DNA from: JADGNZ01 sp035995985 | GTDB taxonomy: Bacteria > Acidobacteriota > Thermoanaerobaculia > Gp7-AA8 | Direction: 5' to 3' | Length of the DNA stretch: 34,325 nucleotides | NCBI GenBank assembly: GCA_035995985.1 | Contig: DASYJY010000145.1 | Location: 1-34,325, forward strand | Shown here: piece after piece, positions 15,669-23,491 of the stretch | Position numbering within the stretch: position 1 is the stretch's first letter | Layout: each line of letters begins with the position of its first letter | Position numbers and translations under genes: made by a program | The notes under the pieces: model-generated | Told to the model about the DNA's origin: nothing | Databases searched by the model: none | What the model saw: only the letters and a program-made list of their open reading frames with translations

Positions 15669-15706
15669 CGTTCCTTTGCGACCGCGATCGTACAAAGGAG
15701 CGCCCA

Positions 15707-17104
15707 TTGCGCATTCGCGTTGCCGCCGTTGCCGCCGTCCTGTTCACAATCGCCGCGCAGTCGTTCGCCGCGTACAAAGTGTCGGTCTGGATTCCGCCGT
15801 GGAGCGCCGCCGCGCTGACTTCGATCCAGGCGAATGGCAGCGCGATCACCGAATCGAATCCGGTCTGGTATGCGTGGAACGCCGACTACTCCATCGCGAA
15901 ACAGTGGAACGCCGAGAATCCGACGTGGCGCTCGTCGATGGGCGGACTGCTGATTCCGACCGTGCAGAACCTCGTCAACGACTCGTTTGACGGCAACGCC
16001 GCCGCGGCCATGCTCGCAAATGCCACGACGCGGGAAGCGCATGCGACGGCACTCGCGCAACTTGCGATCGTGAACGGCTTCGACGGCATCGACGTCGACT
16101 ACGAGCGCGTCCCGACCGCGTCGCGCGCTGCATTCACCTCATTCGTCGCCAGCCTCGGCGCGAAGCTGCATGCCGCGAACAAGAAACTCTCCGTGACCGT
16201 CTACGCGAAAGCGAGCGACAAGGAGAACTGGAACGGACCGGGCTCGCAGGATTGGACCGCCATCGGCGGCGCTGCCGATTCCGTGAAGATCATGGCCTAC
16301 GACTATCACTGGTCGACCAGCGCCGCGGGCGCGATCACGCCGCTCGATTGGCTCGATCAGGTCGCCGCATATGCCGAGCAGACGATCGCAGGCGGAAAGA
16401 TCATGATGGGCCTTCCGTGGTACGGCTATGACTGGCCCGCATCCGGCGGCGCGGCGACCGCGACGTTCGCGTCCGCGCATCAGACGATGCTCACCAACAA
16501 CGCCACCGTGCAGCGCGACGCTGCCAGCGGCGAGCCGTATTTTTCGTACAGCGGCCACACCGTCTACTTTCAGGATGCGGCCGGCTACGCGAAGAAGCTC
16601 GACCTCCTCAAGCAGAAGCACTCCGGCATCGGCGGCTTCGCGCATTGGGCCGCGGGCCAGGAAGATCCCGACGTGTGGAAGGTGATCACCGGAACGCCGG
16701 CGACGCCGCCTCCGACCACGCCGCCTCCGACCACGCCGCCCGTGACGCCGCCGTCGCCCGGTTCCGGCGGGACGCCCATCCAGACGGATTTCCTCGTCTC
16801 CGGCCCGGCCACCATGCAGGTCGTGCAAGGCGGCGGCGCCTCCGCCGACTTCCGCCTCGTCCCGATCAACGGCTTCAGCTCCACGGCCGCGGTGACCGTG
16901 CAGAAGACGTTCAACGGAACGGCGGCGCCGGCGTTTACGACGATCTTCGCCGGCGGCGCGGTCAATATCAACATCAGCGCCTCGTCGGGACCGGGCAGCT
17001 ACCTCATGATCGTTCGCTTCACGAGCGGGACGATGGTTCGCGAGCAGTCAGTGACCGTGACCGTCACCCCGGCCATCACGCGGCATCGCGCAGCGAAGCG
17101 ATAG
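15707..17104 (+). CDS. Secreted glycoside hydrolase family 18 protein (chitinase-like)
   Basis: The 465-residue product starts at a TTG with AAAGGAG 6 bases upstream; the resulting MRIRVAAVAAVLFTIAAQSFAA is a clean signal peptide. The GH18 barrel covers about residues 24-330. Its catalytic motif FDGIDVDYE places the acid/base at Glu133, and MAYDYHWS and MMGLPWYGYDWP are conserved GH18 strands. A Pro/Thr linker (about 332-355) joins an all-beta C-terminal domain of about 100 residues, likely a binding or Ig-like domain. This is the spore-germination/YaaH-like branch of GH18, so the substrate may be chitin, another GlcNAc polymer or peptidoglycan. The upstream GEMM riboswitch implies c-di-GMP control of secretion of this enzyme. 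Confidence 0.92.
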   Translation: MRIRVAAVAAVLFTIAAQSFAAYKVSVWIPPWSAAALTSIQANGSAITESNPVWYAWNADYSIAKQWNAENPTWRSSMGGLLIPTVQNLVNDSFDGNAAAAMLANATTREAHATALAQLAIVNGFDGIDVDYERVPTASRAAFTSFVASLGAKLHAANKKLSVTVYAKASDKENWNGPGSQDWTAIGGAADSVKIMAYDYHWSTSAAGAITPLDWLDQVAAYAEQTIAGGKIMMGLPWYGYDWPASGGAATATFASAHQTMLTNNATVQRDAASGEPYFSYSGHTVYFQDAAGYAKKLDLLKQKHSGIGGFAHWAAGQEDPDVWKVITGTPATPPPTTPPPTTPPVTPPSPGSGGTPIQTDFLVSGPATMQVVQGGGASADFRLVPINGFSSTAAVTVQKTFNGTAAPAFTTIFAGGAVNINISASSGPGSYLMIVRFTSGTMVREQSVTVTVTPAITRHRAAKR

Positions 17105-17124
17105 GAATCGCGCCGAATGGATCA

Positions 17125-17883
17125 TCAGATCGCGTCGGCGATTCTTCGCGCGATGAGCGAGTAGCCCTCGTCGTTTGGATGGAAGCGGTCGAACGACAGC
17201 CGGTCGCGGTAGGCAAAGATGTCCGAGGTCTGGACGATGACGACGTTCGGATCGTTGCCGAAGCGCTCGACCAGCAGCGCGTTCCAGCGGTTGACGAACG
17301 GCGTCAGCATCTTTCCGAACGGCGTCGTGATGAACGGGTTGTAGAGGCCGATCACGAAAATCCGCGCGGACGGATTCGCGCGCCGGATCACCTTCACGCT
17401 CTCCTCAATGCGATCGAGGACACCTTTCATGACGCCCTCGGGATCGCGCGGCGGCGCGTTGCGCCAGTTGTTGTCGGCCCACAGATCGTTGCCGCCGATC
17501 GAGACGATGACGACATTCGATTGCGCGATGAGCGTCTGCACGTTGTGACTGTCGAGTTGCTGGATCAGATCGCGTGTCCGCGCTCCGTTGACGGCGATGT
17601 TGACGATGCTCTTCGACGGCACGGCGCGTCGATGAAGCTCGTCGACCAGTCGTCCGCCGATCCCGAGTCCCGTTTCGTCGCCCGTGCCGCGGCCGAGGGA
17701 ATCGCCGAGGATGATCGGCGCGATTTGCTGGCGAGGGGCGGAGGCGGTGGCGCGCGTTGGCGACGCGATCGAAACGGAGGTCCCGATGTCGCCGCGCAGG
17801 AATGAGTAGAATCCGGCGCCGAACAGAATCGCCGCCACGATCGCGGCGGTGAGCGGCAGGTACCAGAGCAGGAAACGGCGCAT
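17125..17883 (-). CDS. SGNH/GDSL-family hydrolase, membrane-anchored or secreted
   Basis: The product is 252 residues from ATG 17883. A single N-terminal hydrophobic helix (about 4-28) is a signal anchor or signal peptide. The SGNH blocks follow: the nucleophile Ser62 in GDSLGRG, block III GGND with Asn132, and block V DRFHPN with Asp232 and His235. This family hydrolyses esters, including lipid, acetyl-sugar and thioester substrates. The gene converges on the GH18 gene with a 20-base gap, so the two may act on related extracellular polymers (inference). A TTG two codons upstream is possible but less likely. No clear ribosome site is seen. Confidence 0.9.
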   Translation of the reverse strand: MRRFLLWYLPLTAAIVAAILFGAGFYSFLRGDIGTSVSIASPTRATASAPRQQIAPIILGDSLGRGTGDETGLGIGGRLVDELHRRAVPSKSIVNIAVNGARTRDLIQQLDSHNVQTLIAQSNVVIVSIGGNDLWADNNWRNAPPRDPEGVMKGVLDRIEESVKVIRRANPSARIFVIGLYNPFITTPFGKMLTPFVNRWNALLVERFGNDPNVVIVQTSDIFAYRDRLSFDRFHPNDEGYSLIARRIADAI

Positions 17884-17899
17884 GTTCAAAGGAACGATA

Positions 17900-18054
17900 T
17901 GTCATCCTGAGCCGCCGGAGCTGCGGAGGCGAAGCCGCAGCAGCGCAGGACGGTCGAAGGACCCCCTTCGCGGTAGCAAGGGAAGGGCGGCCGATTCGAA
18001 CGAGGCAAGCACTGAGGGGGTCCTTCGACCGTCCTCCGGCGGCTCAGGATGACA
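17900..18054. repeat. Long branched inverted repeat between hydrolase and ABC operon
   Basis: Outer arms 17900-17919 and 18035-18054 (TGTCATCCTGAGCCGCCGGA type) are perfect over 20 bases. Inner arms 17948-17966 and 18016-18034 are perfect over 19 bases and abut the outer arm on the right side. The left side carries an extra 28 bases that themselves form a hairpin (GCTGCGG/CCGCAGC). The TGTCATCCTGAG...GTCGAAGGA theme is familiar as a dispersed repeat in many bacterial genomes. The right arm ends 2 bases before the ATG of the ABC gene and contributes its only ribosome-site-like AGGA. Confidence 0.85.
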
Positions 18055-18056
18055 GC

Positions 18057-18962
18057 ATGACCTCAACGCTCACCGCAACCAACCTCACAAAAATCATCGG
18101 CGACAAAACGATCGTCGATAACGTTTCGTTCGAGATCCAGCGCGGCGAGATCTTCGGCTTCCTCGGGCCAAACGGCGCGGGCAAGACCACCACGATTCGC
18201 ATGCTGGTCGGACTGATCAAGCCGACGTCAGGACACGTGACGATCTGCGGCTTCGATCAGCGGCATCAGTTCGAGAATGCCATGCGCTGCGTCGGCTGCA
18301 TCGTCGAGAATCCCGATCTCTATCGCTTCATGACCGGCCGCGAGAACCTTGAGCACTTCGCGCGGATGTTGCGCGTGTCGCGAAGCGAGATCGCGCGCGT
18401 AGCGGAGCTCGTGTCGCTCGCGCACCGGCTCGAGCAACGCGTCGGAACCTACTCGCTCGGCATGCGCCAGCGCCTCGGCATCGCCCAGGCGCTGCTCGGC
18501 GATCCGAAGCTGCTCATCCTCGACGAACCGGCCAACGGCCTCGACCCCGCCGGCATCCGCGAAATTCGCGAACTGCTGCGCCTCCTCGCCAGCGAACGGC
18601 AGATGAGCATCTTCATCTCGTCGCATCTGCTCGCCGAGATCGAGCTGACCTGCGACCGCGTGGCGATCATTCACAAGGGACGCATCCTCCGCGCAGGTAC
18701 GGTGCGCGAGCTCATCTCCAGCCGCCGCGAGATGGAGTTGCGCGTCGACGACGTCGCCCGCGCGTCCGCGATCGCGACGGATCGCAATCTCACCTACCGC
18801 ATCGACACCGACCGCATCTGGATCGCCATCGAAGAAGCCGACGCCCCGCCGCTCATCGCCTCCTTCGTCGAAGCCGGCATCAACGTCTTCCACGCCCAGC
18901 GCCGCACGCAATCGCTTGAGGAGATGTTCCTCGAAGCGACCGGCGGCGAGACGGTAGACTAA
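18057..18962 (+). CDS. ABC transporter ATP-binding protein
   Basis: This 301-residue nucleotide-binding subunit has Walker A GPNGAGKT (37-44), the signature YSLGMRQRL (about 132-140) and Walker B LLILDEP (152-158), followed by the H-loop region SSHLLAEIE. The C-terminal 85 residues form the extension typical of ABC-2/drug- or lipid-exporter ATPases (the NosF/CcmA/BcrA-like group). It is cytoplasmic and drives the permease encoded 6 bases downstream. The only upstream purine-rich site, AGGATGACAGC, is supplied by the inverted repeat. Export substrate unknown. Confidence 0.95.
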   Translation: MTSTLTATNLTKIIGDKTIVDNVSFEIQRGEIFGFLGPNGAGKTTTIRMLVGLIKPTSGHVTICGFDQRHQFENAMRCVGCIVENPDLYRFMTGRENLEHFARMLRVSRSEIARVAELVSLAHRLEQRVGTYSLGMRQRLGIAQALLGDPKLLILDEPANGLDPAGIREIRELLRLLASERQMSIFISSHLLAEIELTCDRVAIIHKGRILRAGTVRELISSRREMELRVDDVARASAIATDRNLTYRIDTDRIWIAIEEADAPPLIASFVEAGINVFHAQRRTQSLEEMFLEATGGETVD

Positions 18963-18968
18963 CGGCCC

Positions 18969-19943
18969 ATGCTGATTCCGCTCGTTCAGAACGAGACGCT
19001 GAAAATCCTGCGCCGCAAACGGTTCGCCGTTGTTGCGGCGATTCTCTTTGCGATCATCGCGCTCGTTACGTATTCGCAGTATCGGCGGCTGCGGGAGAAT
19101 CGGAATCGCAACTGGCGGGCGGAGACGCAGCAGCAGGTGGCGTCGTATCAGAACACGTTGCGGCGTGGGCGGATCAATGAGACGTGGGCGCGTTCGCTGC
19201 GCGCGGAGATCAATCGCCTGCAGTTTTATCTCGATCACGACATCGAGCCGAACAAGCCGACCGCGCCGCTGTTCGTGCGGACATTTGCGAACGTCGCAGG
19301 ATTTCTGTTGCTTCCGCTGCTCGTCGGCATCCTCGGCAGCGACATCGTGTCGGCCGAAAATGCGGAAGGGACAGACAAGCTGCTCCTCACGCGTCCGGTC
19401 CGACGATGGAAAGTTTTGACCGCGAAGCTGGTCACGCTGTGGGGATTCGCAACGCTGACGCTGGCCACCGGCGCGCTGCTGGCGTACTCCGTCTCCGCGC
19501 CGTTCCTGCCGCGCGGCGGATGGACGGCGCCGACCTTCACCGGGTTCTCCATCGCCAAAGGAGCGCTGCAGATCGACGCGGTGCGCCAACTGCCGCTGTG
19601 GAAAGACACGCTGATCGCGTATGGCCTGGAGTGGTTTGCACTGTTGACCGTCGCGTGTATCGCGCTGCTGTTGTCGGTGCTCTTCAAATCGAGCGCGGCG
19701 GCCATCGGAACGATGCTCGCCTCGCTGATCGGCGGCACGATCCTGACGCGCATCAGCCCCGACTGGACCGCTGGCAAGTACCTCTTCGTCAGCGCGCTGC
19801 CGCTGGCCGACTACTACACCGGCGAGCCGCCGCCCTACGACGGCATGTCCATGCTCTTCTGCATCTCACTCCTGGGTATCTGGGCAGTGACCGCGACCGC
19901 GATCTCGTACACGATCTTCACGCGCCGGGATGTGTTCGGATGA
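18969..19943 (+). CDS. ABC-2 type transporter permease
   Basis: The 324-residue protein has an N-terminal helix after a basic stretch (LKILRRKRFAVVAAILFAII), a large charged extracytoplasmic loop (about residues 40-100) and then five more hydrophobic segments, the usual ABC-2 permease layout. VSAENAEGTDKLLLTRPVRR is the conserved family segment that contacts the ATPase. It follows the ATPase gene after 6 bases and overlaps the lipoprotein gene by ATGA, so all three are one operon. Confidence 0.92.
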   Translation: MLIPLVQNETLKILRRKRFAVVAAILFAIIALVTYSQYRRLRENRNRNWRAETQQQVASYQNTLRRGRINETWARSLRAEINRLQFYLDHDIEPNKPTAPLFVRTFANVAGFLLLPLLVGILGSDIVSAENAEGTDKLLLTRPVRRWKVLTAKLVTLWGFATLTLATGALLAYSVSAPFLPRGGWTAPTFTGFSIAKGALQIDAVRQLPLWKDTLIAYGLEWFALLTVACIALLLSVLFKSSAAAIGTMLASLIGGTILTRISPDWTAGKYLFVSALPLADYYTGEPPPYDGMSMLFCISLLGIWAVTATAISYTIFTRRDVFG

Positions 19944-20488
19944 AGCGCGTCCTCTTGATCGCCGTCGTCTTTCTCGCCGCGTGCAACAGCGAGCAATCGA
20001 GCACCGCGACGACCGACACGCGCATGCCGATTGAAGTTCAGTACGTCCGCGACGGCGCGCTGAAGATTCACTCGAAGCCGGCTGATGCCGCGCCGGTCGT
20101 GACGACGTATCAGCATGGCGAATCGGTGTCCGTCTTATCGCGTCGCGGCGAATGGGCCGAGGTGCGGATTGCGAGCGGAAGCGGCTGGGTGCATGGGAAC
20201 GAGCTGGCCGGCGCGGACGAGGCGACGAAGGAAGCGGACAACACCAAACCGCACTTCATGCGCGATCCGCAGCCGGTGACGCAACCCGGCGCGCACGGCG
20301 AAATCGTGCTCGAAGCGGACGTGAACACGGACGGCGTCGTCACGAACGTCCGCACGCTGCGGAACACGACCGGCTCGATGTCGCTGGAGATGCGCAACGC
20401 CGCATCGCTGCGCGCGGCGCTCTTCACGCCGGCGGTACGGCACGGACGGCGGGAGCCGTTCGTGTACGAGCATCGGGTGCACTACTAG
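19940..20488 (+). CDS. Lipoprotein with SH3 domain and TonB C-terminal-like domain
   Basis: The 182-residue protein begins MKRVLLIAVVFLAAC, a lipoprotein signal with Cys15 as the acylated residue. Residues about 32-93 match a bacterial SH3 domain (ALKIHSKPADAAPVVTTYQ, VSVLSRRGEWAEVR and SGWVHGNEL). Residues about 110-182 look like a TonB C-terminal domain (GEIVLEADVNTDGVVTNVRT, AASLRAALFTPAVRHGRREP). The pair is unusual on one lipoprotein without a transmembrane anchor. The gene is translationally coupled to the ABC permease, so the product may be the periplasmic partner of this exporter, binding cell wall or an outer-membrane protein (inference). Confidence 0.82.
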   Translation: MKRVLLIAVVFLAACNSEQSSTATTDTRMPIEVQYVRDGALKIHSKPADAAPVVTTYQHGESVSVLSRRGEWAEVRIASGSGWVHGNELAGADEATKEADNTKPHFMRDPQPVTQPGAHGEIVLEADVNTDGVVTNVRTLRNTTGSMSLEMRNAASLRAALFTPAVRHGRREPFVYEHRVHY

Positions 20489-20491
20489 CGG

Positions 20492-21583
20492 CTACACCAA
20501 TCCACGTTCGCGCAGCTCTCGCTTGACGAAGGCGTAGAGGATTGGCGCCATCACGACGCCGGCCACGCCGAATGCCGTCTCGCCGAGGAGGATAGCGAGC
20601 AGGATTTCCCACGCCTGGGAGTCGGTCTCGCCGCCGACGATGCGCGAGTTCGTGAGGTATTCGAGCTTGTGGATGATGATCAGAAAGACGAGCGAGGCGA
20701 TCGCGATCGCGGGAGAGATGCCGAGGGAGAGGATCACGATCACGGTGTTCGAGATCAGATTGCCGAGGACCGGGATCAGACCGCAGACGAACGTCACAAA
20801 GACGATCGTGGTCGCGAACGGGATGTGCTGCCCGAACAGCGGCAGCGCGACGAGGACGTAGAGCGCGGTGAGCGCCGTGTTGAGCAGCGAGATTTTGATC
20901 TGCGCGCTGGCGATGCGTCCGAACGCGTGCGCGAAGCGATCCACCTTCTGCTCGAGTGCCGCGCTGAGCGTGCCGGGCACGCGGTTGGGATGGTGCGTGA
21001 CGTGGCGGAAGAAGACCAGCACCGCCAGCAGCATGCCCATCAGCATGTGCACGAGTCCGATGCTGACGCTGCTGCCGGCCAGCTTGAGCGTTTCGGCGTG
21101 AAGTTTCAGCCAGTCGGCGAGCGCGGTCTTGATCGTGTCCGCATCCGTCATGACTTCGGGGATGAGATCCTCGCCGTAGCCGCCCAGCCACGCGCGCGTC
21201 GACTGAAGGATGTCGGCCATCTTCGTCATGATGGCGGGGATGTTGTCGACGTGATGGCGAAGGTACGAGACCAGCAGCGCGATGACTCCGACCATCACGC
21301 CGCCGCCGACGAGGGTGACCAGGATCAGCGCCAGCGGACGGGCGGCGGTTCCGGGCATCCGTTTCGAGAACGATCGCGAGAGGCGGTCGAGGACGAGATA
21401 GAGCACCAGGCCACCCACGACGCCGGGCACGAGGTGGCGGAACATGACGAAGAGAAAGAGGCCCGCGAAGATGACCCACGCCGCGATTTCTTCGTTCGAA
21501 GGACGTGGACGCGGCGGGATGACGGGAGTCTCGACGATGTCGTCAGCAGGCACCGGCGCGACAGGGAACGGATTCGTGCTCAT
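20492..21583 (-). CDS. AI-2E family transporter (PerM/TqsA-like)
   Basis: The 363-residue integral membrane protein has paired N-terminal helices after a Pro-rich cytoplasmic start, a central amphipathic region of about 100 residues (to about 170), and a C-terminal helix set containing the family-specific stretches LNTALTALYVLVALPLFG, FVTFVCGLIPVLGNLISNT and LGETAFGVAGVVMAPILYAF. The family includes the E. coli AI-2 exporter TqsA, but most members have no proven substrate and some are Na+/H+ or lipid-related. It ends 3 bases from the convergent lipoprotein gene and its start is 126 bases from the divergent PqqD gene; that gap holds an AT-rich AATAATAC (21611-21618) but no confident promoter. 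Confidence 0.92.
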   Translation of the reverse strand: MSTNPFPVAPVPADDIVETPVIPPRPRPSNEEIAAWVIFAGLFLFVMFRHLVPGVVGGLVLYLVLDRLSRSFSKRMPGTAARPLALILVTLVGGGVMVGVIALLVSYLRHHVDNIPAIMTKMADILQSTRAWLGGYGEDLIPEVMTDADTIKTALADWLKLHAETLKLAGSSVSIGLVHMLMGMLLAVLVFFRHVTHHPNRVPGTLSAALEQKVDRFAHAFGRIASAQIKISLLNTALTALYVLVALPLFGQHIPFATTIVFVTFVCGLIPVLGNLISNTVIVILSLGISPAIAIASLVFLIIIHKLEYLTNSRIVGGETDSQAWEILLAILLGETAFGVAGVVMAPILYAFVKRELRERGLV

Positions 21584-21709
21584 CTGTTTTCGATTGTAGA
21601 CGGCGGGTCAAATAATACGCATCATGCAGATACGGCCGACGGCGTTCGGAGTTGCCGCGCGCACATGAGCGTGTGACAATGCCCGGAGCCGGCCGAGCGG
21701 CAATCAACT

Positions 21710-22009
21710 ATGGATAATCGAGTTTTCGCACATCGCGGCGAGTTCGCGTTGCGTCAGGTAGGCACCGAAAGCATCCTCGTTCCCGTTCGGAATCACGTCG
21801 GCGATCTCGATTCCGTGTACGTATTTACGGCCGTGGCGGCGCGCATCTGGTCGCTCATCGACGGCACTCGTGACGTCGATTCGATCGTGACCACGATCTG
21901 CAACGAGTACGATGCGGAGCCCGACGTCGCCCGCGCCGACCTCGAAGAGCTCCTCGGCTCTCTCGAAGGAGCCGCGTTAATCGGCGCGGCGATCGAGACA
22001 AAATCATGA
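21710..22009 (+). CDS. PqqD-like RiPP recognition (RRE) protein
   Basis: This 99-residue protein has the PqqD/RRE winged-helix pattern: three beta-strands (EFALRQVGTESILVPV), the central DSVYVFTAVAARIWSLIDGT segment, and helices VDSIVTTICNEYDAEPDVA and ADLEELLGSLEGAALI. PqqD-type proteins hold the leader of a ribosomal peptide and hand it to a radical SAM enzyme. Here the stop overlaps the radical SAM gene by ATGA, the expected partnership. It is the first gene of a five-gene cassette. No clear ribosome site precedes the ATG. Confidence 0.9.
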   Translation: MDNRVFAHRGEFALRQVGTESILVPVRNHVGDLDSVYVFTAVAARIWSLIDGTRDVDSIVTTICNEYDAEPDVARADLEELLGSLEGAALIGAAIETKS

Positions 22010-23286
22010 GCTCAATCGAGACCGGCACTTACACCGATTTCAGCATGACCGTTCACGGCCGGGCCGAGCCGATGCGCGTTCCGGTCAACGGTACGATCGA
22101 GGTCTCTCACCGCTGCCCGCTGCAGTGCCAGCACTGCTACAACAACCTGCCGATGAATGACTTCGTGGCGCGGGCGCGGGAACTGACGCTCGACGACTAC
22201 AAGAAGCTTCTCGATGAACTGGCGGACCTCGGCTGCCTCTGGCTGCTTTTCTCCGGCGGCGAGATTTTCGCGCGGCGCGACTTCCTTGACATCTACGCGT
22301 ACGCGAAACGGAAGGGTTTCCTGATCACGCTCTTCACGAACGGAACGATGATCACGGAGAAGATCGCCGATTTCCTCGCCGATCTCCGGCCGTTCACGAT
22401 CGAGATCACGCTGTACGGCGCGACGAAAGAGACCTACGAGAAACTCACCGGCATCCCAGGATCGTATGAGCGTTGTCTGCGCGGCATCGACCTGCTGCTG
22501 GAGCGGAAACTGCCGCTGAAATTGAAGACGGTGGCGCTCTCGCTGACGAAGCACGAGATTCCGATGATGCGGCAGATGGCCGCCGACCGCGGCGTGGAGT
22601 TCACGTTCGACGCGATGATTAATCCACGGATCGACTGCTCGTCGAGTCCGTTGGCAGTGCGCCTCAAGCCGTCAGAAATCGTGGAGCTCGATCTCGAGAA
22701 CGCCGACCGCGTTTCGGAATGGCGGCGTCTGGCGCGGAATCATGGATCGCCGGAGTACGTCGAGGGCGAGAGCCGTCAGGTCTACTCATGCGGCGGCGGC
22801 GTGAATTCGTTCGCGATCGATCCGTATGGCGATCTCTCCATCTGTGTTTTGTCGCATGTCGATAAGTACAACGTGCGCGATGGCGGCTTCCGCGAAGGGT
22901 GGGAGAAATACCTGCTGGCGGTTCGGATGCGCGAGATCACGCGGCCGACGAAGTGCACCGGCTGCGGGTTGAAGTCGATGTGCGGAATGTGCGCCGCGAA
23001 TGGCGAGCTCGAAAACGGCGACGCGGAGTCGCCGGTCGATTTTTTGTGTCAGGTGGCGCACCTCCGCGCGGAGACGCTCGACATCCCGGTCCGTCCACAC
23101 GGCGATTGCGAATACTGCGTTGGCGGGTCGGGACACCATCTCGTGAGCTCTGCCGCCGAGGCGTTGAAGTCGGGTGAGGCGGAACGGATTGCGGCAATTC
23201 CGTACGAGCCGTTGCAGCCCGCGGCGGCCGGATGCGGTACGGGAAGTTGTGGTAGTTGTTCGGTTACGAGCGACGTCGCTCGTTAG
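22006..23286 (+). CDS. Radical SAM/SPASM peptide-modifying enzyme with Cys-rich tail
   Basis: The 426-residue protein carries the radical SAM cluster motif CPLQCQHC (Cys37, 41, 44), the SAM-binding SGGE and an SPASM domain with CGGGVNSFAIDPYGDLSIC and CTGCGLKSMCGMC, ending FLC, enough ligands for two auxiliary 4Fe-4S clusters. SPASM enzymes modify ribosomal peptides, making thioether or carbon-carbon links. Beyond the SPASM domain, about 60 extra residues carry CEYC (368/371) and a terminal CGTGSCGSC (410/415/418), which is not a standard part of the family. It sits between the PqqD gene (4-base overlap) and a 58-residue peptide gene 9 bases downstream, its likely substrate. Confidence 0.94.
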   Translation: MSSIETGTYTDFSMTVHGRAEPMRVPVNGTIEVSHRCPLQCQHCYNNLPMNDFVARARELTLDDYKKLLDELADLGCLWLLFSGGEIFARRDFLDIYAYAKRKGFLITLFTNGTMITEKIADFLADLRPFTIEITLYGATKETYEKLTGIPGSYERCLRGIDLLLERKLPLKLKTVALSLTKHEIPMMRQMAADRGVEFTFDAMINPRIDCSSSPLAVRLKPSEIVELDLENADRVSEWRRLARNHGSPEYVEGESRQVYSCGGGVNSFAIDPYGDLSICVLSHVDKYNVRDGGFREGWEKYLLAVRMREITRPTKCTGCGLKSMCGMCAANGELENGDAESPVDFLCQVAHLRAETLDIPVRPHGDCEYCVGGSGHHLVSSAAEALKSGEAERIAAIPYEPLQPAAAGCGTGSCGSCSVTSDVAR

Positions 23287-23295
23287 GGGAGAACG

Positions 23296-23472
23296 ATGCA
23301 ACAACAAAGCAGCAACAACGACAAGAAAAAGTACGAGAAGCCGGAAGCGAAGCGTTTTCCGCTTCGTCCGGACGAAGCAGTCCTCGGCTTCTGCAAGACG
23401 AACGCGGCCAGCGGACCGTCGGCCGTCTCCGGATGCCGAGGCAGCAGCGCGTGCAGCGCCCCCGGCTCGTAG
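23296..23472 (+). CDS. Putative RiPP precursor peptide, 58 residues
   Basis: A short open frame lies between the radical SAM and HPr-kinase-like genes, with GGGGA 5 bases before the ATG. It reads a polar, Lys-rich start (MQQQSSNNDKKKYEKPEAKR), then FPLRPDEAVLGF, and from Cys33 a Gly/Ser/Ala-rich C-terminus with Cys33, Cys47 and Cys53, ending SAPGS with a C-terminal Ser58. This is what a leader plus core looks like: a charged leader with an amphipathic L-x-P-x-E-x-V-L element for the PqqD protein, then a Cys-bearing core. From memory, small peptides with a YEKPE...EAVL..CK leader accompany other radical SAM/PqqD genes, which I cannot check here. Location, ribosome site and composition support a real gene; its modified form is unknown. 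Confidence 0.8.
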   Translation: MQQQSSNNDKKKYEKPEAKRFPLRPDEAVLGFCKTNAASGPSAVSGCRGSSACSAPGS

Positions 23473-23491
23473 TGACGGCTCCGTTCTGCGA

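Noticed and set aside
23296..23472. PqqA-type precursor of PQQ synthesis
   Set aside because: No Glu-x-x-x-Tyr pair in a short 20-30 residue peptide, and no pqqB or pqqC nearby.
23174..23491. 5' extension of the HPr-kinase-like frame
   Set aside because: The frame is open across the precursor gene but overlaps the end of the radical SAM gene, has no ribosome site and reads as Arg-rich noise until MTNSTGEIV.
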